Assembly: GCF_001423085.1 (NCBI RefSeq)
Contig: NZ_LMNU01000001.1
Location: forward strand, 1,122,897 to 1,186,896
Direction of reading: 5' to 3'
DNA from: Methylobacterium sp. Leaf125
GTDB taxonomy: Bacteria > Pseudomonadota > Alphaproteobacteria > Rhizobiales > Beijerinckiaceae
Length of the DNA: 64,000 bases
A program made the position numbers and the translations under genes. Each line of letters begins with the position of its first letter. The first letter of the stretch is position 1. Positions 24,401-33,077 of this stretch are shown here, in pieces. Under the pieces are notes generated by a model. That model saw nothing but the letters and a program-made list of their open reading frames with translations, ran no database searches and had not been told where the DNA came from.

Positions 24401-24898
24401 TCAGCGCGGCGTCGTCCCGGCCCGCTCCACCGTGGCGCCGGGGCGCGCATCCGTCGTCGCGAAGTAGGGCTTGATGTCGAGGAGCGGGGTGCCGTCGCGG
24501 CAATCGAGGCCGCGCACCCGCAGGGTCGCCCCGTCCCGTTCCAGGAGCTCGACCACCGACAGGGCGATGGGGTTGGGGCGCACCGGCGAGCGCAGGGAAA
24601 AAGTGCCCCGGCTGCCCTCGGCGTGGCGGGGGCGCTGCAGCGCCAGGTCCCGGGCGGCCTCGTCCATCCAGTAGAGGACGATGAGGTGGCTCGCGCCCTC
24701 GACGTTCTGGAGGGCCTCGGCAAAGGGCGCATCGACGGTGAGCGTGCAGACCGCGTCGGTCTTCAGCCCGTTCTTCGGGCACGCGCCGCGGGTCGCCCAG
24801 GGCGTGCGGACGCGGCCGATGAAGTAGAGCCCGGCGTCGAAGGTTTCGGGCAGCGGGATCGCCACCTCGCCGGGACGATGTCCGGTCTCGTCGTTCAT
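24401..24898 (-). CDS. trmO: tRNA (N6-threonylcarbamoyladenosine(37)-N6)-methyltransferase TrmO
   Basis: A 165-residue TsaA/TrmO-domain protein that methylates t6A37 in tRNA to m6t6A using SAM. Family signatures are FIGRVRTPWATRGACPKNG near the N-terminus, LIVLYWMDEAARD in the middle and RSPVRPNPIALSVVELLE in the second half. Length is somewhat short, since it lacks the C-terminal extension of the E. coli enzyme. The ATG at 24898 is chosen because a strong GGAGGAGAGG lies about ten bases upstream. It may be transcribed with the leftward MHYT-GGDEF-EAL gene, but a hairpin and repeats lie between them. Confidence 0.9.
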   Translation of the reverse strand: MNDETGHRPGEVAIPLPETFDAGLYFIGRVRTPWATRGACPKNGLKTDAVCTLTVDAPFAEALQNVEGASHLIVLYWMDEAARDLALQRPRHAEGSRGTFSLRSPVRPNPIALSVVELLERDGATLRVRGLDCRDGTPLLDIKPYFATTDARPGATVERAGTTPR

Positions 24899-24950
24899 GC
24901 GCGGCGCCTCTCCTCCGGCGCGGGCCGAGCCGCCGGGCCTCTCGTTTCGG

Positions 24951-25001
24951 GCAAGTCCCGCTTGGCAGCAAGTCCCGCTTGGCAGCAAGTCCCGCTTGGC
25001 A
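24951..25001. repeat. Three tandem 17-bp units between MHYT-GGDEF-EAL and trmO
   Basis: Three identical copies of GCAAGTCCCGCTTGGCA run 24951-24967, 24968-24984 and 24985-25001. The last copy continues into GCAAGCGGG, which pairs with CCCGCTT in the same unit. Confidence 0.9.
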
Positions 25002-25010
25002 GCAAGCGGG
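24991..25010 (-). terminator. Hairpin after the MHYT-GGDEF-EAL gene
   Basis: CCCGCTT (24991-24997) and AAGCGGG (25004-25010) form a perfect 7-bp stem with a 6-base loop, ten bases beyond the stop of the leftward gene. There is no T-run, but two more copies of the CCCGCTT arm lie downstream in the tandem repeat. It is a plausible attenuator or terminator. Confidence 0.4.
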
Positions 25011-25020
25011 TCGGCGCCGG

Positions 25021-27396
25021 TCAGGCTGCGACCGGCGACCGTTGCCGCGCGCCGCGGGTCTGCTGCTCGAAGCCGCTGATCGGGCCCGGTCGGCCGATGA
25101 AGTAGCCCTGCGCGGCGTGGCACTTCTCGGCGACGAGGAAGCCGAGCTCCTCGGCGGTCTCGACCCCTTCGGCGATGACCGGCAGGCCGAGTCCGGCACC
25201 GAGCCCGAGCACCGAGCGCACGATGGCGGCCGCCTGCGGGTTCGAATCCACGGCCGCGATGAACGAGCCGTCGATCTTGATGGTGTCGAAGGGGAACAGC
25301 CGCAGGTTCGAAAGGGACGAGTAGCCGGTGCCGAAATCGTCCATGGCGAGGCGCAGGCCCAGCGCCTTCAGCTGGCGCAGGTTGGTCAGGGCCCTGTCGG
25401 GATCGCGGATCAGGGCCGTCTCGGTGATCTCGAGTTCGAGGCGCCCCGGATCGAGGCCGGTCTCGGCCAGGATCGCCCGGACCGCCGGCGCGAAGCCGGA
25501 ATCATGGACCTGGATGCCCGAGACGTTGACCGCGACGGACAGGGGCACCTCCCAGCGCGCGGCTTCCCGGCAGGCCTCCCGCAGCACCCAGGCGCCGATC
25601 TCCCGGATCAGCCCGCTCTCCTCCGCGATGGGGATGAAGACGGCCGGCGAGACCAGCCCGCGCCCGGGCAGGTGCCAGCGCAGCAGGACCTCGAAGCCGA
25701 TCACGGCCCGCGAGCGGGTTTCGATCTGCGGCTGGTAGACCAGGCGCAGCTGGTCCTCCGCTAGGGCGCGGCGCAGCTGCTTCTCGAGGACTCGGCGCTC
25801 GCGGACATCCTGTCCCATCGACGCCTCGAAGAAGCGGTAGTTTCCCCGGCCCTCGGCCTTGCCCAGAAGCAGCGCCGTATCGGCGGCGTTGACGAGGTCG
25901 TTGCGGTCGCGCGCGTCGTCCGGGAACACCGCGATGCCGATGGTGGCGGCCGGCACGGGTTCGCCCTGGGGGGCCCCTTCGGCCGCGGCCTGGAGGGTGG
26001 TCCGGATGGCCTCGGCGAGGCGGCCGGCCGCCACCGCGTGGGTGCAGGGCGTCAGCACGGCGAACTCGTCGCCGCCGATCCGCGCCATCGTCTGGGTCTC
26101 GTCGAGGAGGCCGCCGATGAGGTGGGCGACCCGCACGAGCGTGGCGTCCCCGATCGGGTTTCCGAAGAGGTCGTTGATCTCCTTGAACCCGTCGAGGTTG
26201 ATGTGGAGGAGCGCTAGGTGCCCGCTCCCCACCTGCCGGATGTCCCGATCCAGGCAGTCCTGGAAATGCCGGCGATTGGGCAGTCCGGTGAGGAGATCGT
26301 GCCCGACCAGGAAGCGGATCTGGCGCTCGGCCCGCCGCCGCGTCGTGAGGTCCCGCACCGCCAGGGCGACGTGCGGCGTCCGCCCGTAGGCGACCGGGCG
26401 CATGATGAGCTCGACCGGGAGGTCGGACCCGTCGAGCCGGTACAGGGTCCCCTCGACCACGTCGTTGGGGTTGTCGGCGAGGCCGGTGCGGGTCGCGCTG
26501 TCGGGAACGAACTGCGCCAGGGGCAACCCGGCCAGGGCCTTCGCCTCGGCGCCGGCCAGATCCGCGAAGCTGTCGTTGGCGCTGACGATGACCCCGTCCT
26601 GGCAGATCACCAGGCCCTCGACGGCCGCGTTGGCGAGGCTGAGGAGGCGCCCGCGATAGACCTCGCGCTGGCGGTCCCGCAGGTCGAGCACCAGGGTGGT
26701 GCAGGCCATGATCAGGATCGTCAGGCTCGCCAGCCCGACCGGCAGGGCGAGCCAGAGCGCCGGGACCGTCTCCTCGGGGACGATCACCGAGGGGTCCGGC
26801 ACCATCGACAGGGCCATCATGCCGAGGGTGTGGTGGCTGCCGATCGCGCCCGCCAGGAGGGCGGCCCCGACGACCCGGCCCCGTGCCCGCCGGCTGCTCA
26901 GCCCGATCCACAGGGCCGCCATCGCGAGCCCGACGCCCACCGCGACCGAGAGCGCCACCAGGGCCGGGTTCCAGACCAGGCGCCCGGCCACCTGATAGGC
27001 GGCCATCCCGGTGTAATGCATCGCGGCGATGCCGAGGCCCACGACGGCTCCTCCGGCCAGGGCGGCGCTGCGGGCGCGCCAGAACACCGCAATCGCCAGG
27101 CCGAGCCCGCTCACCACGATGGCGAACACCAGCGAGAGCACCGTCAGCCCGACCGCATAGGCCGGGATCAGGCCCGGATCGGTGGCCAGCATGCCGAGGA
27201 AATGCGTCGCCCAGATCCCCGAGCCACCGGCGACGGCCGCCACCGCGACCCATCCGTTGCGCCAGCCGACCCGGGTCTGCTTCGCATGGTGCAGAAGCGC
27301 GATCGTAGACGTCGACGCCAGGGCGCAAATGATCGCCGCGAGCGTCAGCAGCCACGGATCGTGTTCGATAATGAAGCAACCGATGACTGTGAGCAT
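25021..27396 (-). CDS. MHYT-PAS-GGDEF-EAL cyclic-di-GMP enzyme
   Basis: About 791 residues. The N-terminal 250 residues are the MHYT membrane sensor with seven hydrophobic segments; its motifs appear as THFLGML, MHYTGMA and SHHTLGMM, thought to bind copper and sense a gas such as O2, CO or NO. A PAS segment (VEGLVICQDGVIVSANDSFADL) follows, then a GGDEF domain with intact ARIGGDEFAVL, then an EAL domain in which the motif reads EVLLRW, retaining the catalytic Glu, with DDFGTGYSSL and KIDGSFI present. Both synthesis and breakdown of c-di-GMP therefore look possible. The start is MLTVIGCFIIEHDPW, the usual MHYT beginning, after an upstream frame that is not protein-like. Confidence 0.92.
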   Translation of the reverse strand: MLTVIGCFIIEHDPWLLTLAAIICALASTSTIALLHHAKQTRVGWRNGWVAVAAVAGGSGIWATHFLGMLATDPGLIPAYAVGLTVLSLVFAIVVSGLGLAIAVFWRARSAALAGGAVVGLGIAAMHYTGMAAYQVAGRLVWNPALVALSVAVGVGLAMAALWIGLSSRRARGRVVGAALLAGAIGSHHTLGMMALSMVPDPSVIVPEETVPALWLALPVGLASLTILIMACTTLVLDLRDRQREVYRGRLLSLANAAVEGLVICQDGVIVSANDSFADLAGAEAKALAGLPLAQFVPDSATRTGLADNPNDVVEGTLYRLDGSDLPVELIMRPVAYGRTPHVALAVRDLTTRRRAERQIRFLVGHDLLTGLPNRRHFQDCLDRDIRQVGSGHLALLHINLDGFKEINDLFGNPIGDATLVRVAHLIGGLLDETQTMARIGGDEFAVLTPCTHAVAAGRLAEAIRTTLQAAAEGAPQGEPVPAATIGIAVFPDDARDRNDLVNAADTALLLGKAEGRGNYRFFEASMGQDVRERRVLEKQLRRALAEDQLRLVYQPQIETRSRAVIGFEVLLRWHLPGRGLVSPAVFIPIAEESGLIREIGAWVLREACREAARWEVPLSVAVNVSGIQVHDSGFAPAVRAILAETGLDPGRLELEITETALIRDPDRALTNLRQLKALGLRLAMDDFGTGYSSLSNLRLFPFDTIKIDGSFIAAVDSNPQAAAIVRSVLGLGAGLGLPVIAEGVETAEELGFLVAEKCHAAQGYFIGRPGPISGFEQQTRGARQRSPVAA

Positions 27397-27652
27397 CGAC
27401 GCCCTGTTCCCCCTGTCGTCGCCGCTTATGCCAGTCCGTGGATCCAATCTTCGTCTCTTCGAGGCAAAGCGGATACATCGCATATGTTAAGGGAATCGGA
27501 GCCGTAACGAAATGGTTGTATCGGAACCGAAGGGCAATTTGGAATCGCCCGGGTCGCGATCGCGTTGGAAAAATCCCTGGCCCGCCCCGCGTTCGCCTCC
27601 CGGGTTCGCCGGGTGTAAGACCCTGGGGACCGAGCGCCTGGCAGGAGTCACC

Positions 27653-29146
27653 GTGATCCGCGACGAGTTGCGACCGATGGAGTCCGTCTCCGATCCCGAG
27701 ACGGCGGTGGACCGCCTGGCGTCCCTCCATGCGGGAGCGATCGAGGCGCTGCGTTCGGCCCTCGCGCGCTACCTCGACGGCGGGCCGCCGCCGGACGCGA
27801 CGGAGCGGCTGCAGTTCCGCTATCCGGAGCTGCGTCTCACCTACCAGCCGACCGGGCCGATGCCGCAGGTCTCCCGCGCCACGGCCAAGCTGCAGGCACC
27901 GGGCACCTACGCCACCACGGTGACCCAGCCGGACCATTTTCGCGGCTACCTGCTGGAGCAGTTGCGGCCCCTGGTGCGGGACTACGCCGTCACCCTCGAG
28001 GTCGGCCTCAGCGCCCAGGAGATCCCCTATCCCTACGTGATCGAGCCGGGAGCCGATCTCGGGCGCGGCGGCGTCACCCCGCGGGACCTCGCCACCTACT
28101 TCCCGGTGCCGCTGCTCTCGGTGGTGGGCGACGAGATCGCGGACGGGCTCTGGCACGACCTGCCGGACGCGCCGCGCCCGCTCGCGCTCTTCGACGCGAT
28201 CCGGACCGACTACTCGCTCCGGCGCCTGGTGCACTACACCGGCAGTGACTGGGGCGACGTGCAGCCCTGGATCCTGCTGACCAACTACCACCGCTACGTC
28301 GACGGCTTCATCCGTCACGGCCTGGAGCGCCTCGCGCGCGGCGACGACGGGTTCGAGCGCATGATCCTGCCGGGTGGCGTCAGCGTCTCGCGGGCGGAGG
28401 CCGCCACCGTCGATCCGGCGGCGCTGATCGCCGCCTCGCCCTGGCACAAGTACCAGATGCCGGCCTACCACCTCGTGGCGCGGGGCCCCGACGGCAGCCA
28501 GCAGGGCACCACCCTGGTGAATATCGGCGTCGGCCCGTCCAACGCGAAGACGATCACCGACCACCTCGCGGTGCTGCGCCCGCATTGCTGGCTGATGGTC
28601 GGGCATTGCGGCGGCCTGCGCCAGTCGCAGACCATCGGCGACTACGTCCTCGCCCACGGCTACCTGCGCCGCGACCGCATCCTCGACGAGCTGGTGCCGC
28701 CCGACGTGCCGGTGCCGGCGCTGGCCGAGGTGCAGCTCGCCCTGCAGGCCGCCGCCGCCCACGTCACCGGCGAGAAGAGCGAGGCCCTGAAGCGCCGGCT
28801 CCGGACCGGGACGGTCGTCACCTACGATGACCGCAACTGGGAGCTCCGCTTCAGCCAGGAGCGGCGGCGCATCAACCTCTCCCGCGCCATCGGGGTCGAC
28901 ATGGAGAGCGGCACCATCGCGGCCCAGGGCTATCGCCTCAGGGTTCCCTACGGCACCCTGCTCTGCGTCTCCGACAAGCCGCTCCACGGCGAGATCAAGC
29001 TGCCGGGCGCCGCCAACGCCTTCTACGAGCGCGCGGTGGCCGAGCACCTGCTGATCGGGCTAGCCGCCCTCGACAACCTGCGGGCCGAGCGCCACGGCCT
29101 GCATTCGCGTAAGCTGCGCAGCTTCGACGAGCCGCCGTTCCGCTAG
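27653..29146 (+). CDS. amn: AMP nucleosidase
   Basis: A 497-residue enzyme that hydrolyses AMP to adenine and ribose 5-phosphate, controlling adenylate levels in the cytosol. The GTG at 27653 is chosen because CAGGAG lies at ideal distance; this gives a length close to the 484 residues of E. coli Amn. The N-terminal regulatory domain (YPELRLTYQPTGPMPQVSR) precedes a nucleoside-phosphorylase-fold domain with NIGVGPSNAKTITDHLAVLRP, MVGHCGGLRQSQ and the conserved GVDMESGTIAAQGYR, which carries the catalytic and base-binding Glu. It stands alone and converges with the leftward PhoR-like kinase gene 40 bp away. Confidence 0.93.
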   Translation: MIRDELRPMESVSDPETAVDRLASLHAGAIEALRSALARYLDGGPPPDATERLQFRYPELRLTYQPTGPMPQVSRATAKLQAPGTYATTVTQPDHFRGYLLEQLRPLVRDYAVTLEVGLSAQEIPYPYVIEPGADLGRGGVTPRDLATYFPVPLLSVVGDEIADGLWHDLPDAPRPLALFDAIRTDYSLRRLVHYTGSDWGDVQPWILLTNYHRYVDGFIRHGLERLARGDDGFERMILPGGVSVSRAEAATVDPAALIAASPWHKYQMPAYHLVARGPDGSQQGTTLVNIGVGPSNAKTITDHLAVLRPHCWLMVGHCGGLRQSQTIGDYVLAHGYLRRDRILDELVPPDVPVPALAEVQLALQAAAAHVTGEKSEALKRRLRTGTVVTYDDRNWELRFSQERRRINLSRAIGVDMESGTIAAQGYRLRVPYGTLLCVSDKPLHGEIKLPGAANAFYERAVAEHLLIGLAALDNLRAERHGLHSRKLRSFDEPPFR

Positions 29147-29186
29147 GCTGCCGGTCTCAGGCCGCCATCCTGCCAGACGGACGGCC

Positions 29187-30479
29187 TTACGCCGGCTCGG
29201 CCAGGACGTCCGGGGTCTCGGCAGCCTCGTATGCCGGGAAGATCGCCCGCACGGTGGTGCCCTCGTCGGGCACGCTCTCGATCAGCAGGCGGCCCCGGTG
29301 CCGGTTGACGATGTGCTTGACGATGGCGAGGCCGAGGCCGGTCCCGCCCTGGTCGCGGCTCGAGGCGACGTCGACCCGGTAGAACCGTTCGGTCAGGCGC
29401 GGGATATGCTCGGCGGCGATCCCCGGCCCGTAGTCGCGCACGGCGAGCTCGACGCTCGTCCGCCCGCTGGCGGCATCGGTCTGGCGCCGGAGCGCGACCT
29501 CGACGCGCCCCCCGCTGCCGCCGTACTTCACCGCGTTCTCGATCAGGTTCTCGACCACCCGCAGCAACTCGTCACGCTCGCCCAGGATGGGGAAGGCGCC
29601 CTCGACGGCGGCGCTCAGCATCACGCCGCGGTCGCGGGCCAGCGGCCCCTGCGTATCCACCATCTGCCGGGCGATCCGGGTCAGGTCGACGGGGCGCGTC
29701 GGCGGGACATGTTCGCGCAGCTCGATCCGCGAGAGCGACAGGAGGTCGTCGACGAGGCGCGCCATCCGCTGCGCCTGGGTCTTCATGATGCCGAGGAAGC
29801 GCTCGCGCGCCGGCGGGTCGTTGCGGGCCGGGCCCTGCAGAGTCTCGATGAAGCCGAGGAGCGAGGCCAGCGGCGTGCGCAGCTCGTGGCTCGCATTGGC
29901 GACGAAGTCGACCCGCATCGCCTCCAGGCGCCGGGCCGAGGTGAGGTCGCGCAGGAACAGCACCACGTTGGGCTGGCCTCCCAAGACCCCCCCCACGACC
30001 CCGTCCGGCATCGGCAGGGCGCCGATCTGAACCTCGAAGGCGCGCTCGGTGGGGACGCGCGTGGCGTAGAGGGTCTTGAGCGAGGCGCCGGTGCGCAGGA
30101 CCTCCTCGATCCCGTCGAGGACGTCGGGGGCGCGCAGGGCGAAGGAGAGCGGGTGCCGCAGCTTCAGGGCCGGCAGCAGGGCCCGGGCGGCGGGATTGAC
30201 CTCGATCACCACCGCGCGCCGGTCCACCAGGATGACGGGATCGGGAATGTTGGCGAGGAGCGCCTCCGCCACCGAATGGCGGCTGGTTCCGGGGCTCTCG
30301 GGCATCCGCACGACGCGGGCCCGCCCGAGGCTGCCGATGACGCCCCCGAGGCAGAGCACGACCAGGGAGGCCGCGATCATCGGCGCGTCGAGGGTCCCCC
30401 GTCCGGCCGCGAACACCCCGAGCCCCACCGTCGCGATGGCGGCGGCGGTCCAGGACGATCGGCGCGCGCCCCGTGCCAT
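29187..30479 (-). CDS. PhoR-like sensor histidine kinase
   Basis: A 430-residue membrane kinase. Two hydrophobic segments at about residues 11-25 and 34-52 anchor it, with almost no periplasmic loop. A PAS domain (IPDPVILVDRRAVVIEVNPAARALL) precedes the HisKA domain with phospho-His198 in ASHELRTPL and the HATPase domain with the N box LIENAVKYGG and G boxes DYGPGI and GGTGLGLAI. The plan and motifs match PhoR, the phosphate-starvation kinase. It has no PhoB or pst/phoU genes nearby and instead is the last gene of the cyclitol operon, 28 bp after the flippase-like gene, so its signal could differ. Cognate regulator unknown. Confidence 0.88.
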   Translation of the reverse strand: MARGARRSSWTAAAIATVGLGVFAAGRGTLDAPMIAASLVVLCLGGVIGSLGRARVVRMPESPGTSRHSVAEALLANIPDPVILVDRRAVVIEVNPAARALLPALKLRHPLSFALRAPDVLDGIEEVLRTGASLKTLYATRVPTERAFEVQIGALPMPDGVVGGVLGGQPNVVLFLRDLTSARRLEAMRVDFVANASHELRTPLASLLGFIETLQGPARNDPPARERFLGIMKTQAQRMARLVDDLLSLSRIELREHVPPTRPVDLTRIARQMVDTQGPLARDRGVMLSAAVEGAFPILGERDELLRVVENLIENAVKYGGSGGRVEVALRRQTDAASGRTSVELAVRDYGPGIAAEHIPRLTERFYRVDVASSRDQGGTGLGLAIVKHIVNRHRGRLLIESVPDEGTTVRAIFPAYEAAETPDVLAEPA

Positions 30480-30507
30480 GCGGACTCTCCCGGCTCAGCC
30501 CCGCGCC

Positions 30508-31551
30508 TCAGGCCCTGGCGGCCCGGGTGCGCTTGACGATCTCGTAGACGGTCAACATGGCCAGCGCGATGACGAAGGGCACGAGGTAGTAGCAGACCCG
30601 GAACAGCAGCAGCGATCCGAGCACCTGGTCGCGGGGCAGGCTCGACAGGGCGAGGAGGATCGTCGCCTCGAACACCCCGATGCCGCCCGGCGCGTTCGAG
30701 GCGATGCCCAGCATGGCCGCCAGGACGTAGATCGCCACGAAGGTGGTGAAGCCGATGGACGTGCCCGCCGGCAGGAGCACGTAGAGCGTCGCGGCCGCCG
30801 CGCAGACGTCGCCGATGCCCACCACCATCTGGCTCAGGGAGACCGAGGCGCCCGGCAGCTCGAGCCGCCAGCTCTTCACCCGCACGTGCCGGCGCTTGAG
30901 GGAAACCCAGAGCAGGTAGGCCACCACGGCGAGGAGGGCGCCGAAGCCCACCCCCTGGTTCAGTGCGATGCTGGTGAAGGTGAGAGCGGCGAGCTGGCCG
31001 GCCTCGACGATCAGGCTCAAGCCCAGGACGACGCCCATCCCGAGCCAGAAGGTGAAGCCGGCGATGACCGTCAGGGCGGCGATCTTGGCCGCCCCCAGGC
31101 CCTTGCTCGAATAGATCCAGTAGCGGATCGTCCCCGCCGTCAGGAGCGGAAAGCCGAGGGTGAAGCTGACGGCGTAGCTCGTGAACGAGGCCAGGGCCGT
31201 CGTTCGGTACGGCACCTTCAGCTTCAGCTGCCGCAGCGCCAGGGCGTCGTAGCAGGTGAGAAAGAGGTAGCTGACGCCGACGAACAGGAAGGCGAAGCCG
31301 AGCTGTTCCGCCGAAGCACCCGTGAAGGCCGCGTGCATCTCGGCCCAGGTCACCGTCTCGACGAGCTTCCACAGGACGAAGAGCGAGCCCGCCAGGATGG
31401 CGAGGCTGGCAATGGTGCCGAGCCAGGCATAGCGACCGCACATGCCGGATTTCACCGGCGCCGCCTCGGCCTCCGTCGCGTCGATCGGGGCCGCCTCGGG
31501 CGCGAGCGCCTCGGCCGTCTCGACCTGCTTCTGCTGTCCTGCAAAATTCAT
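30508..31551 (-). CDS. Lysylphosphatidylglycerol synthase TM region-like membrane protein (UPF0104/YbhN)
   Basis: About 347 residues with a short cytoplasmic N-terminus rich in Ala and Glu and at least eight hydrophobic segments. The hallmark motifs of the UPF0104 family are present: FLTCYDALALRQL, TSYAVSFTLGFPLLTAGTIRYWIY, and near the end ASNAPGGIGVFEATILLAL. The family corresponds to the flippase half of MprF and is thought to move lipids or lipid-linked compounds across the inner membrane. The start at MNFAGQQK is chosen as the first ATG not overlapping upstream signals. Within the cyclitol operon it could transport a lipid-linked or amphiphilic product, which is inference. Confidence 0.85.
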   Translation of the reverse strand: MNFAGQQKQVETAEALAPEAAPIDATEAEAAPVKSGMCGRYAWLGTIASLAILAGSLFVLWKLVETVTWAEMHAAFTGASAEQLGFAFLFVGVSYLFLTCYDALALRQLKLKVPYRTTALASFTSYAVSFTLGFPLLTAGTIRYWIYSSKGLGAAKIAALTVIAGFTFWLGMGVVLGLSLIVEAGQLAALTFTSIALNQGVGFGALLAVVAYLLWVSLKRRHVRVKSWRLELPGASVSLSQMVVGIGDVCAAAATLYVLLPAGTSIGFTTFVAIYVLAAMLGIASNAPGGIGVFEATILLALSSLPRDQVLGSLLLFRVCYYLVPFVIALAMLTVYEIVKRTRAARA

Positions 31552-31608
31552 CGTGTCGGCGTCCGCCTCCGCTGGGCTCCCCGCGCACGGCCGCATCGGC
31601 GGCATGGG

Positions 31609-32319
31609 TCAACCCGAGCTTGTGCCGGACCACGGCCCGTCGCCCGCATTTAGGGGCATCGGCCGGCAATTGCCAGCGAGAGAGGCGCAATGCCCACCGG
31701 CGATGCACGCCTGCGCCTCGCTCAGGCCCGCCCGGATGCGCGCGGCGACGCTGGGGGCGGTGCAGACATAGGTCGGGCTCGGATGGGGGATCGGGATCAG
31801 CGTCAGGTCCGGGCGCAGGGCTTCGAGCTCCGGCCGCGCGAAGCCCGCGACCCGCCCGGAGAGCACGACGACGCCGAGCCGCGGCAGGCAGGCGAGGAGG
31901 GGCGCCAGGCAGGGCAGGGCCTGCCGCACCTCGGACCGGCGCGGTGCGCGGTTCAGGGCCCCAGGGGGGTGGATCACCCACGGAATCGTGTTCCAGATCA
32001 GGGTGTCGCGGCGGGCGATCCCGGCCTCCGCCAGGAAGCGGAACAGGTTGGCGGCGGTGCCGGTCGGGTTGTCCCGCGAGACGAAGCCGGTGCCGCGGAT
32101 GCTCGGACCGGGCGTCTCCAGGAGCAGGAGCAGGCGGGCCGCGACGCCGCCGTCGAGGGGATCGGGATCGGGGACTTCGGCGCCCTGTGCCGCGGCGATC
32201 TGCCGGCCGAGGGCGCGGATCGGGGCGATGTGGGGGCTGGCCAGCAGGGACTTGCGCGCGGCCAGGGCGACGGGGTCGCGCAGGCTCTTCGGTTCGGCGG
32301 GCGGCGCCTCAGCCGACAT
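31609..32319 (-). CDS. Uracil-DNA glycosylase superfamily protein
   Basis: A 236-residue protein of the UDG fold. Motif 1 reads LLLLETPGPS where UDGs have the water-activating loop; the NTIPWVIHPPGALN segment resembles the conserved uracil-binding region; motif 2 appears as PHPSPTYVCT, in place of the leucine intercalation loop HPSP. It is closest to the stand-alone 'uracil-DNA glycosylase family' proteins of alphaproteobacteria, which may repair DNA or do something else. The motif 1 sequence lacks the usual Asp, so catalysis on uracil is uncertain. It overlaps the PIG-L gene by 11 bp, so it belongs to the operon although its job there is unclear. Confidence 0.75.
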   Translation of the reverse strand: MSAEAPPAEPKSLRDPVALAARKSLLASPHIAPIRALGRQIAAAQGAEVPDPDPLDGGVAARLLLLLETPGPSIRGTGFVSRDNPTGTAANLFRFLAEAGIARRDTLIWNTIPWVIHPPGALNRAPRRSEVRQALPCLAPLLACLPRLGVVVLSGRVAGFARPELEALRPDLTLIPIPHPSPTYVCTAPSVAARIRAGLSEAQACIAGGHCASLAGNCRPMPLNAGDGPWSGTSSG

Positions 32320-33073
32320 CGGCGACGAGGCGCCTCAGGCTCTCGGGCAGGGCGCCCTGCCGGCGGAAGCGCTCGCGACCGTCCTCCTGCGCCAGGCGCC
32401 GGACCAGGCCCTCGGGGCCGCCGAACTGGAAGCCGAGCTGCGTCGCGTAGGCGGCGCAGGCCTCGGCCTTGGCGCCGCGGCCTTCGGCTCCGCAGCGGAT
32501 CTCGGCCTCCGGGAGGTGGGCGAAGCGCGCCCGCAGGGGCTCCTTCGGGGTCTGGTCGCGCACCGTGTAGGGGAAATCGCGCCACCACAGGATCGGTGCC
32601 GCGGGCTCGGCCGCATCGAGGGCGCGCACCACCTGGACGTGGTCGACATGGCCGCCGATGGCCTGGGGCGCCAGGATCAGGGTGGGCGTCGTCTCGGCCA
32701 GGAGCGCCCGGAACGCGCCGGTCAGGTCCGGCACGATCCCGTCATCCGCCCGCACGTCCTGGAACAGCGCGGGGGCGGAGGCGTAGCCGCGATGGGGCGC
32801 CTCGCGGAAGGGCAGGTGGCGCGGACGCGCCAGCCCGAGGGCCCGGATCGCCGCCGCATCCTCGGCCCGGCGCAGGTCCATGTAGTCGACCTCCGGCCCG
32901 AGCCCCTTGTCGGTCTGGCAGGCGAGGGCGAACCCCGTCGGGTCCGCCACCGAGGCGGTGAACACCGTCACGGTCACCACGTCCCAGCCCGCCGCACCGA
33001 GCGCGTGCAGGAGGCCGCCGCAGGAGAAGGCGGCGTCGTCGAGATGGGGCGACAGGGCGAGGGCGGTGGGCAT
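32309..33073 (-). CDS. PIG-L family deacetylase (MshB/BshB-like)
   Basis: A 254-residue zinc deacetylase. The metal triad is His10-Asp13 in SPHLDDA and His145 in GGHVDHVQV, matching the spacing of MshB (H13, D16, H147); Asp12 is the likely catalytic base. This family removes acetyl from N-acetylglucosamine on inositol, malate, phosphatidylinositol or antibiotics. Start at MPTALALSPH is chosen because the fold begins with that strand; it lies 4 bp after the GT4 stop. Next to a GT4 glycosyltransferase and an inositol-phosphate synthase it most simply deacetylates a GlcNAc-cyclitol made by them. That is inference from the mycothiol and bacillithiol pathways. Confidence 0.88.
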   Translation of the reverse strand: MPTALALSPHLDDAAFSCGGLLHALGAAGWDVVTVTVFTASVADPTGFALACQTDKGLGPEVDYMDLRRAEDAAAIRALGLARPRHLPFREAPHRGYASAPALFQDVRADDGIVPDLTGAFRALLAETTPTLILAPQAIGGHVDHVQVVRALDAAEPAAPILWWRDFPYTVRDQTPKEPLRARFAHLPEAEIRCGAEGRGAKAEACAAYATQLGFQFGGPEGLVRRLAQEDGRERFRRQGALPESLRRLVADVG

Positions 33074-33077
33074 CGGC

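Noticed and set aside
24951..25001. Possible CRISPR array
   Set aside because: The 17-bp units are directly adjacent with no spacers and there are no cas genes.
29159..29187. AGGCCG/CGGCCT pair between amn and the PhoR-like gene as a bidirectional terminator
   Set aside because: Only six paired bases with a long loop and no T-run; too weak to call.
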